The translations under genes and the position numbers were made by a program. Of a DNA stretch of 64,000 bases, positions 34,805 through 43,399 are shown in pieces. The stretch's first letter is position 1; each line of letters starts with the position of its first letter. The DNA is from Drechslerella dactyloides (Eukaryota > Ascomycota > Orbiliomycetes > Orbiliales > Orbiliaceae). Location of the stretch: NCBI GenBank assembly GCA_020064725.1, contig JAGTWJ010000019.1, positions 4,650,001-4,714,000 of the forward strand. Direction: 5' to 3'. The notes below the pieces were generated by a model. It ran no database searches, was not told the origin of the DNA, and saw only the letters and a program-made list of their open reading frames with translations.

Positions 34805-34820
34805 GTCTCGCAAGCTGAGG
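34805..34820 (-). repeat. Dispersed imperfect palindrome, copy j
   Basis: Reads GTCTCGCAAGCTGAGG on +. The following 15 bases (TGCCTTCCTTCGTGC) resemble the flank of the 39564 copy (AACCGTCCTTTTGTGC), so homology extends beyond the 16-bp core. Confidence 0.6.
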
Positions 34821-35558
34821 TGCCTTCCTTCGTGCTTTGGTGCCGAGCAACGACCGATGATATGTACATTTTTGTCTAGATAGTGCCTGACGATTTAGTC
34901 AGGAGGCCTGTAAGCCATATTTTTTATTTGCGAGCGCATGATACCCTATATCAGCTCTTCGAACCGCTCGGCAAGACCAAGCGAAAAGTTAATGTGAAGC
35001 AGTTGGTAAAAGGTACCAGCGACTGTTGATTACCTAATTCAAGGCCGACGCAATAATACTTGTGTAACCGACGACGTTGCTCAACACCACATCTGGGGCG
35101 TTTCTGAATACGGAAATCCAACTGAGTCCAGTCATCGTGTGCTCCATATATCAACCCTATATGCCGTAACTTCAAGTATGATTAGATGGTACAATGTATG
35201 AGTAGTGAAGTATTTTCTAGGCAAACAATGTTCGGTGACACACGGGCGCAGCAGACACCTAGCTGCAATGTATATGCTCATATAGCCTCGAGACGATACG
35301 ATCAACATCGCGACAAGCGTGTACCTTAGGATAAACTTTGAGCGATATGAGGTATGCAGAGATGCTTTTATATACGTGTTCGTGTATACGTAGCTTAAAA
35401 TCTGCAAATCTCATGACCGTTTGAGACTTTCTCGCCGTCACTTTCACATCCTTTCAATCTCTTGTGACCAGGCAAAGTTTCTCTCACCGTCACTACCACT
35501 CTCACTATTACTTTCATTATTATCACCATAAAACAAGCTGTCTATAGCTACACTAGCC

Positions 35559-36413
35559 ATGACGCCCGTGTATTATGGCATTCCGAGTCCCGACGAGTTT
35601 GTTGGCAACGAGAATGCTCACGAGGAAGAGCTTGAAGTCGATCCTCAAACCTTTCCCTTCATGCGGAGATCGTCGGATAGAGACGCAGATGAATCATTTT
35701 CCGACGATGATTCCGCCACAGTATCGTCGTCGGATAGCGTCTATCTCGTGGAAGATGGGGAACCTGATAATCTTCCATACAACCACCAGCATCCCGACAA
35801 CTGCGACGAAGAGAGTTGCACATTCTGTCGCATCGCCCGCATCGAAGCCAACGTATTGCAATTCAACGCGGAACTCCAAAGGCTGACGCGGCAGTTCCAT
35901 ATCCTCTTTCCCAGCGACGGGGATGGTGCAGATGCCTCTGCTGCAAGTTCCACCGGTGCAGACGCCAGCGATGCAGATGCTAACAATGCAGACGTCAGCG
36001 ATGCAGGTGGCGCCGATGCAAATGGCACCGATACAGATGCCACTGATGCAGATGGCACCGATGAACCTGGGACAAGTCAAATCTCATCGGAAACAACTAC
36101 GGCTGCGGCCTCGGGAAATCATACGGCTGCTCCCGAGGCCGAATCTTCGAGCACAGATGCCAGCAGCTCCTCGAGTCCCGACGCCACTCACCCTCAGACG
36201 TCTTGGAGCTCCATCACCAAGCTCCTAGTATCCATTATCACAACATTTGTTTCCTTCTACGGAATGTTGGTAGTTTGGATGCTTGTGATTACTTTGATAA
36301 TCAAGCTGGTGGCGAAGACGGGCATTCTCGGGTGGGTCGATATACTTGGGATTGGTGGGCCTGCCGCCAATACAGCGGGCAGCTATACGGTACGAGATCC
36401 ACTGGAGCTATAG
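35559..36413 (+). CDS. Hypothetical single-pass membrane protein with acidic Ala/Asp/Thr repeat region
   Basis: One open exon, 284 aa, first ATG used. Residues 1-80 are acidic and Ser-rich. NCDEESCTFC (81-90) is a small Cys cluster, followed by a likely coiled coil (92-115). Residues about 121-170 are a degenerate Ala-Asp-Gly/Ser/Thr repeat built from GCAGATG-type units, then a Ser/Thr-rich stretch. A long hydrophobic segment (221-252) comes next, with about 30 residues after it. No signal peptide, so probably C-terminally anchored with most of the protein in the cytosol. No family recognised. The pyrimidine-rich 35450-35540 leader (CACTTTCAC, TCACTATTACTTTC) looks like a fungal promoter. First of three + genes for small membrane proteins; a degenerate palindrome copy lies 99 bp past its stop. 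Confidence 0.7.
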   Translation: MTPVYYGIPSPDEFVGNENAHEEELEVDPQTFPFMRRSSDRDADESFSDDDSATVSSSDSVYLVEDGEPDNLPYNHQHPDNCDEESCTFCRIARIEANVLQFNAELQRLTRQFHILFPSDGDGADASAASSTGADASDADANNADVSDAGGADANGTDTDATDADGTDEPGTSQISSETTTAAASGNHTAAPEAESSSTDASSSSSPDATHPQTSWSSITKLLVSIITTFVSFYGMLVVWMLVITLIIKLVAKTGILGWVDILGIGGPAANTAGSYTVRDPLEL

Positions 36414-37124
36414 CCAAGACACAAGCTACAGCATGATCAGAAATTTATACCGTTCAGCTCTGTTGCCGATACGCCAGCCGGGTCCTTCGACGGCTCAATC
36501 TTCACGGGAGGGTTTAGCTTGCAAGATCGGTCGAATCTGTCCTCTGAGTTTATGTTTGCATATGAAGGAATAGTTTGTTTGTATATAGTTTAATATAATT
36601 TATACTCTACCATACGACACTTGACCTATTGCATTAGAGTAATTAGATATATAATATATTTGAATATAGACGTCTACATACATACCATTGTCATTCTACA
36701 AGTAAGCAAACTCAAACCTCGGTGTTCAGCATAATTATATATAAAAGAACCAAAAAATGAGATAGGAACAGTGACAAAATTATTTTGTACAGATGTTGTG
36801 ATCTGTCATCCAGCTGTCTGCAATCCTTTCGATTAATAGTCTCAGCAAGAGACCTGGCATCACACCTTTCATATTTATTTGGCTCATGAGCAGTATACAC
36901 TGGTCTTTGCGACAGATCAGCCCTGCTGGGCAATGCTTGCGCCAGACGGGGCGCCTATAAATTGACCGGCTCACCCTGATTCCCTCCCTTTCTGTTTCTT
37001 CCCCCCCCAAGAAATCCACTTATCTCTGAAGACAGACACCGTTCTCTGAACCATCAAACCATCAAGCAGAGAACCTATACATCGTCTTCACACCTCCCTC
37101 AGACATCATCCCTCGTCTGAACCC
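36414..37124. other. Interval between two small membrane-protein genes
   Basis: 0.7 kb, AT-rich. Palindrome copy at 36512. A pyrimidine-rich stretch around 36985-37110 is a likely promoter/leader for the next gene. No gene seen. Confidence 0.5.
36512..36527 (+). repeat. Dispersed imperfect palindrome, copy k (degenerate)
   Basis: Reads GTTTAGCTTGCAAGAT, four differences from the archetype, all transitions. A very similar GTTTAGCTTGCAAGGC is at 28030-28045. Confidence 0.55.
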
Positions 37125-37690
37125 ATGCTCATAACGATAAAAAGAAACATGAGCATCGACATCAACACCCCAGCCAGCAATATGGGGTATACACCTGCAC
37201 CTGCTGCGGCCAGAATAGCCATGGCCAAAATGTGGCCCAACGCTGCAGCTCCTCGATTCGACCCAGGATACCTTCACGCCCAATCACTCAGAACTCACAC
37301 TGCTATCATGTGTGGGTTTTGCATAATCGTGATGGCTTTCCTTGTCGTGCTTCTTCGACTTGGATGCACGTGTCTCCGTGGGAAGTTTCGAGCACTGCAT
37401 ACTTATCGAAACCCCTTTGCATACGGTATCCTCCAGGTATGTACATACACACTTCAACCCCTTTGAGCTTCGGTTTACAAAACTAAACTTTTACTTACAT
37501 ATTGGTAATTTAGGGGTCGGGACTTGGATACTCGCTCAGTTACCCGGGCCATCAGCTCCCGTCAACTGAAGGTTTCGAGGCATCTGAGAGCTCCGAGGAA
37601 GAGGTAGCTGAAGAATCCGAGTCTTCTGGCAGCTCTGAAGAAGAGCCAGTCACAAAGCCGGATGCAGGTACTCCCACCAGCCTCAATTAG
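37125..37690 (+). CDS. Hypothetical small single-pass membrane protein with acidic Ser/Glu tail
   Basis: Model: join(37125..37436,37514..37690), 162 aa; the 77-nt intron (GTATGT...TTTAG) keeps phase. ATG at 37149 (MSIDINTPASN) is an equally good start and would shorten it by eight residues. One strong hydrophobic helix at about 58-80 (HTAIMCGFCIIVMAFLVVLL), followed by Cys and basic residues (CTCLRGKFR), so the C-terminal part is probably cytosolic. The exon-2 part is acidic: ESSEEEVAEESESS then SEEE, a likely disordered, phosphorylatable tail. No homologue recognised. The conserved splice pattern and the sharp composition of the two exons are the arguments that it is a real gene. Confidence 0.6.
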
Positions 37691-38596
37691 GAGACTCGGG
37701 AATGGCTTCGTGGAACCTGACGCCTGCAGGCCTAATGCTATCTGATTACACCTCAAGTAACAATAACCAGATAAGCAAGATCCCCGCCAGTTCGGACTTT
37801 ACACTCACTGGCGAACGAACGGCAGGCTGACTTTACAAGACAATACTTCGCTACGGACCGCATTGCATGGGATTTCGGTAATAATATGCATGTAATACAG
37901 GGAAGTCTGACTGGGACACTACCTGCAATAGCTAGCAACTCATGTATCTCGATTAAAATTGATTTCACACTTCACATTATATTTTACGATAATCTAAGCT
38001 ATATTGTCCATCTATGAGTGTATGCAGAGGTATCTGAATGCTCATAACGATATGTGTTCGCTTCCGACGTCCGACTACCGTATACCGCATTTAGCTTGGG
38101 AGGTCAAGGGCTCTGAAGCATAGACATTTTGCATCTTATAAACTTATGTACGGATCGATGTAAAGATCGATATATCATGAGTAGGAGCTAGCTGCATTGA
38201 CGCCCAGGATATCGCTGGTGCGCCGTGCATCTCGACAGTATCCATGCCACCTCTTCAGCCCTATCTGGATGTGTCCGTCGACAAATAAGTAGGTGGCCAA
38301 TGAATAATCGCCTCATGCGGACAATACGTCGCCCCCGACTACGATATGCGCAGATAACACAATATGATAATGACGACGGTATATAGGTAATATTTGGAGC
38401 CCGCTGTTAAGAGATTCTCTACATAGGTGTCAATTCTAGCCTCAAAAGTAGTATATTAAAGACCGCCAGACCCAGTTGAGTCCGGTTTCATTCTTCCCCA
38501 GAAACTCCATCCGATCCACCAGCTTCCATCTTGGTGGAAAATCATAATACCATTTTTCATCATTATATCTATTATTATTTTCCATATAACGCAAAG
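37691..38596. other. Interval between small membrane-protein genes
   Basis: 0.9 kb, AT-rich. Contains a degenerate palindrome copy at 37826-37841. No gene seen. Confidence 0.5.
37826..37841 (+). repeat. Dispersed imperfect palindrome, copy l (degenerate)
   Basis: Reads GCTGACTTTACAAGAC, about five differences from the archetype, 136 bp past the stop of the preceding gene. Confidence 0.45.
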
Positions 38597-39250
38597 ATGG
38601 TTGCCATCTCCAAGTACTTGGCCCTACTGACGGGACTCGCTGCAATCATCCCAGCAGCGACAATCCCGTCGAGTCATTCGCGCACCGCGCTACGCCTTCG
38701 CGCCGCTCCTCAAGAAGGCAGACTACCATCCCCACAACCACCATCTCCCGCATCACCAGCTGATGCCCGGGCAAAGAGATGGCACTGGGGCGAATACGCC
38801 GGCACCCGCACCATCAGCAGCGGCAATAACGTGCACGGCAAGCCCACGTCGCGGATCAGGATAGTCTACCCAACCCAAGATCTGCGAACGTCTGGGCAGC
38901 TGCACGGCGCCAAAAACCCGCCGCGCAAGCAGAAGGGGGGCACTGACCTAAAGGTCATCTTAATCCCTTCCTGCGTCGGCGGGGCCATCCTGCTTCTGTG
39001 CTTCTTCGCCTGGTGCAAGATGTGGAGGCGGGGGAAGGTGGCAGCCCGGGCCCGCAACGCCCAAGCCGCTATAGCCGGTCAGTCCTCAACTGCACCTACA
39101 ACCGTGGTCGCACCTCCAACATATCAACAGGCGACCACGGTGCGTGTACCGGTGCAGCCGGCTAGCGGCTTTCGGCCTTATTCCCCCCGTGCTCTGCAGT
39201 GGTTTGGTCAGTCGTGGGCACCGATGGAGCAGGTACGACATTGGGGTTGA
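38597..39250 (+). CDS. Hypothetical secretory type I membrane protein with PPxY motif
   Basis: 217 aa from the ATG at 38597; the context (GCAAAG before ATGG) is better than at the in-frame upstream ATG at 38531, which would bury the signal peptide. A signal peptide is likely at 1-20 (YLALLTGLAAIIPAATI). A Pro/Ser-rich and basic lumenal or extracellular part runs to about 115, then a hydrophobic helix at about 119-141 (VILIPSCVGGAILLLCFFAW) and a cytosolic tail starting KMWRRGK. The tail contains PPTY (173-176), a PPxY motif of the kind bound by WW domains of Nedd4/Rsp5 ubiquitin ligases. No homologue recognised. A GTACGA donor at 39232 and a CACCAG acceptor near 39328 could add a second exon, which I could not settle. 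Confidence 0.65.
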   Translation: MVAISKYLALLTGLAAIIPAATIPSSHSRTALRLRAAPQEGRLPSPQPPSPASPADARAKRWHWGEYAGTRTISSGNNVHGKPTSRIRIVYPTQDLRTSGQLHGAKNPPRKQKGGTDLKVILIPSCVGGAILLLCFFAWCKMWRRGKVAARARNAQAAIAGQSSTAPTTVVAPPTYQQATTVRVPVQPASGFRPYSPRALQWFGQSWAPMEQVRHWG

Positions 39251-39746
39251 TACATATATGCAGGTACGTATGTAGCATGCCCGCTTAATTACTATACACA
39301 AGTGTATGTATACTAACTCGATCACCAGATACAGTTCGAGCCACGGCAATCGGGTTCCTGCCGGATGGTTCGTTGTCCGCATTATGTACGCTCGTCAAGG
39401 CTGGCCAGTGATTTTTTGTTTGGTTTTTGTATGTTGTTGCAATTAGTTATCGTGTGCGTTGGAAGTGTGCTTTATGAATGTCTGTTCATAGGTTAATCGA
39501 GCGCGATGCTTGCATCGAATCTTCATTTCACATTATATAGTTTTATTATATGCTGCCTTACTTGTCTCGTAAACCAGACAACCGTCCTTTTGTGCTTTAC
39601 TTGGATATATGCTGCATTGCCAAATACAAATATCCAAATGTTACCTACCTATAGCTGTTTCTTGAACGCTCGGACGTAAGCCTAGACACAACCAAAATGC
39701 AATCTCAAGATATCGCCTCATCACGACCCCCAAATCCCTTTTGCCA
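39251..39746. other. Convergent 3' interval with a repeat copy
   Basis: About 500 bp between the PPxY membrane protein (+) and the M28 peptidase (-). Contains an exact-arm palindrome copy at 39564. No gene seen. Confidence 0.5.
39564..39579 (-). repeat. Dispersed imperfect palindrome, copy m
   Basis: Reads GTCTCGTAAACCAGAC on +, the archetype with one C-to-T and one G-to-A change; arms GTCTCG/CAGAC intact. It is the reverse complement of the 3101 copy (exact). Confidence 0.8.
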
Positions 39747-42690
39747 TTACCTCTTATTCCACAAGATGCTGTCCTTCGCATTATCCACACACTCCTCAAT
39801 GATCCCCGCCCAGCGCTGCCGATGTAAACCAAATCGTTAGCTATTTCACACTTCAACATAGTGGACTAAGATGGAAGATAAGAAAAGAAACTCACCTCGA
39901 CGGCTGTAAAATTAGACGCCTCAATCCCCTCCAGGATCCCAGGGAACACCGCACCGCTGTACCCAGTCCACAGACCCGGTGCAAACACAACATGCTTGTA
40001 CACCTCCCGCCCATCCAACCCTTGCTCATACACAAACTTCCGCTCGAAAAACATGATCCGGCTATTCATCTCCTTCACCCGCGCCCAGTAGTGCACCGAC
40101 CAGAACCAGCGCTTCCACCACGGCGCATCAGCCGGCAACTCGGCGATCTCCTTCGCCAGCGCGGTGGCACGCGAGTCGAACTGCATGGCGGCGTGCTTCA
40201 GCTGCGTCGTGTGGTCGTAGAGCTGTATGAGTGAGGTTCGGGCGTCCTTAGTTGCGGCCTTGTTGTCATGTCCGTGTAGGCCGTCGACGGCGTTGTCGAA
40301 GAATGCGATGGCACTGCTGACGTGCTCAACAAGGAAGTCGGCGTAGTCGGCGATGTGGAAAGGGATGACGGGGCTTTCGACGAGCTGGAGGGCCATGTGG
40401 CCCAGGAGGTTGGTGGCGACGTTGTGGTATAGGAAGTCTGGGTCGCCGAACCTCTTCATCCAGTCGAAGGAGTCGTAGTTCGAGTGGTCTGCGGAGGCAC
40501 ATTAGGTTAGCATTCCATCAAATGCGTGATTGACGTGGCGGGCACGTAGACTCACAGTGATAGACGGCTCCGCTGAACCCTTGTCGGAAGCTAAAGTCTG
40601 CGACTGGGACAAGAGCGATATCCTGGAACCCGACGAAATCGCTACCGGAGCCAACGGGGCGGATGACTCCGTCATCCTTGCTCCACAGCTCGTACACGCT
40701 ACCCTTATGCTTATCTGCTTCGTGATGACGCCCACGGTGGGTTTTGACCGTCGCCATGCCGTTCGTATCAGCATCCATTCCCGTCGGCGGGGCCTTGATC
40801 TCGGAGAGCGTCCGGACGGACTCTCCCTTATGTATGAGCTTCCGCTTCTTGTCCGCCATCGGGTCCTTGACGCCTTTCATCGCCGTCGTCAGGACATTGT
40901 ACATCAGCGGCGCAGCTGCGGTATCCAGCCATGGGCCGGAGACGCCGACATCGAGGTTGAGATATGCGACAGCCTTCTGCATGAGGTACGCGCGATTGTC
41001 TTCAACCCATTCTGTCGAGCCGACCATGCCGTATTCTTCGGCGTCCCAGGAGGCGAGGATGATTGTGCGCAGTGGCTTCCAGCCTTGCTTCAGCATGGCG
41101 CCGAGTGTCTTGGCCACTGGCATAAATTAGCGTGGTGCTTTAGCAGATGTATGTAAGGAAGTGTACTTACGCTCCATCATGGCCGCGGTGCCGGAAACTG
41201 GGTCGGCGGCACCAGCACACCAGGCGTCGCGGTGGTTTCCAATCACGACGACCTCGTCACTGATCGAGCCGTTGATGACACCTGCAGTGGACACTCGTGT
41301 CAGTCTTCGCATGGCACAATAGCGTGTAGGGATACCACCTACCAATGACGTCCCAAATTGGCCAGAGCCCCTGATCCATATTAACATACAGATTCAGCAC
41401 CGTGGTCTCCGGCGGCGCTGGCTTCGTGGTTGTCGCCACGGCTTCCTCAGCTTTCGCCACCATGTCGTGCTTATCAGGTTTATGCCCAATCGGCCCAGTC
41501 CAATACTCCACCCCTTCATCCTTCAGCCCGCCTTTCCTCCAACTCTTGACCCGCGTGCCCCATCCATTCAACGCCTTGAGGATCGGTATCGCATCAACAT
41601 AGCTAATCGGAAGACTGGGAATCGACGGGATCGCAAACTTCTCCCAATGCCTGTCTACCCCAGGCTTTGACGCATACCCCGGCGTCGTGGGATCACCGGG
41701 CTGCAGGCTTGTAAACTGCACAGATCCCCTCTGCACACTCGACGGCTGCCGCCCACTACCCTTCGGGTACGGCTTGCCGTTCCCAGCGCCACCGCCGGAC
41801 CAGCCGTCCGGATAGTCGTCGGCAGGATCGGTAAACATCACCACACCAATCGCACCTCGATCCTGCGCGCCCTTAACTTTCAGCCCTCGGAAGATCAGCC
41901 CGTACCGACACACGACAATGTGTCCTTTGATCGGTACGTCCAGCTTCTCCAGCTGCTTGAATGCCTCCTGGTCGCAGTACCCAGCATACACATACGGCCC
42001 CGTCACATTACCCTGTGCGCCGTATCCGTGAAACGTGCGCGGACGACCTTCCAGCCGCGAGTATTCATCCTCCGGCAGCTCGTCTTCCTCTAGGCTCGCC
42101 CGGAATAACACCCGGCCGGGTGCATTCTCCGAGTAGTCCTTGCGCGTGCCGTTCTCGACGGCCAGTGACAGCGCAGCTGTATCGTTGCCGCGATGCGGCA
42201 GGTACCATTTACCGGGATACGTGAGCAGGACCTCGTATTCAACAATATCCGATGGGATACCGAAGGACTCCCATGTATCGCGGGTATGTAGCGCCTGCGA
42301 GAAGTTCTTGCTGGCAACGTGCGCGCCGGAGGAGTAGTATCTACTCCACTCGCGAGTGCTGTTGATATCCGCGGTATCCGAGAGCATATGGATGAGATGC
42401 GGGAGGTCGAGGGACTGGTTGCGCGGCCGCGGGTACCGCGAGTGCGGCGGCTGCATGTCCCGCCATGGCGGCGAGTGGTGGCGCCGCGGGACCAGCTGCA
42501 GCGGCAGGATGATGAGCAGGTAGAGGAGCGCGTAGAAGATGGTGACCTGTGCGACGATGGTGCAGAAGCGGGCGCAGGTGTTCGGGCGTCGTGCCGGGCG
42601 TCGCGCCGGCGGAGGGGGCGACTGGACGACGGCGAGCAGAGGGGTGCGTTCGCCGGGCCCGCGGTACGGGCTGGAGCTTCTGGCGGGCAT
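39747..42690 (-). CDS. M28B metallopeptidase, glutamate carboxypeptidase II / Vps70-like
   Basis: Model: complement(join(39747..39815,39896..40488,40556..41116,41171..41281,41343..42690)), 893 aa, all phases consistent. Type II membrane protein: basic N terminus, one helix (about VTIFYALLYLLIILPLQLV, residues 50-70), then a large lumenal part. A PA domain follows (GPYVYAGYCDQEAF, GHIVVCRYGLIFRGLKVKGAQDRGAIGVVMF), then an M28 catalytic domain with all five expected zinc ligands: His466 (GNHRDAW), Asp476 (ADPVSG), Glu514 next to the general-base Glu513 (WDAEEYG), Asp542 (LNLDVG) and His675 (YHSNYD). A TFR-like dimerisation domain closes the protein. Homologues trim glutamate from peptides or, in yeast Vps70, affect vacuolar sorting. 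Start: first ATG in frame; upstream codons are non-ATG. Probably vacuolar or secretory. Confidence 0.93.
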
Positions 42691-43399
42691 GGCGTGCCGG
42701 GATTCGTGATCTGAAGCGCTACTGGCAGCTGGATATCGTCTGGCCCATGGCAGTAAAGCTATCACGGCGTCGGTGAAGACGATGTCGTTGGAATTCGGTG
42801 TGGACGGGGAGTTACGTAACGTGAAGGCCGGCTGGCTGCATGCCAAGCCCGATGTCTGGGATCTCGGATCTCAAGCGGGCGGCCGATATACGCGAACCCG
42901 AAATGGCACGTGGAACGAGGCGGCCGTTCGGCCAATGGCGAGTGGCATTGTAAATGATCCTTACAATATCGTACAGGCTTTGAAAGATGAAGATGCAGGT
43001 AACGTAAAAGAAAAACTAGATTCAATCCGACGCCAAATGCGAGGCAGATAGCAGGAAATCGTCAAACAGAGCCTCAAGGACATAGCGCCCGAGACGAAGC
43101 GTCAAACATTACTCGAAGATTGGCAAACATGCGCGTATGAAATACAACCGAGAAGATAAAAAGACTGGCAAGGCCAACTAGTGTGACATTGAACGAATGA
43201 ACCCTTCCTTGTTCTCATGGAATTAGACGGAAGAAAGAAAGAAAGGCGCGATGTACGCGGCCACTCACAGAAGAATGCGGTCGTGGCATATCTATCCCGA
43301 GTCGTATATTCCTCACACTCGAAAATTCAAATTCGAAGACACACTTTTTCCTCATGACGCTGCTCAGGGTGCGTCTATGCCTAGCTGCTACCCGCCAAA
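42691..43399. other. Interval between M28 5' end and MFS 3' end
   Basis: 0.7 kb. The part next to 42690 is the peptidase promoter/leader. A + open frame of 92 codons (42774-43051) covers it but has no recognisable features. The part near 43399 is the 3' UTR side of the transporter. Confidence 0.5.

Larger units (their letters stand above)
24767..35558. other. 10.8 kb gene desert with dispersed palindromic repeats
   Basis: AT-richer than the flanks and dense in stops. Open frames are short, except one of 326 codons at 33429-34409 (+) that resembles no known family. At least ten copies of the dispersed 16-bp palindrome and several more degenerate ones lie here, differing mostly by C/T and G/A changes. 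A short hairpin lies at 25798-25822. No intact transposase, reverse transcriptase or integrase motif was found in the translated frames. It may be decayed mobile DNA, possibly RIP-mutated, or a subtelomere-like accessory segment. Confidence 0.6.

Noticed and set aside
42774..43051. 92-codon + open frame overlapping the peptidase 5' region
   Set aside because: Lies in the promoter of the M28 gene on the opposite strand; no family features.
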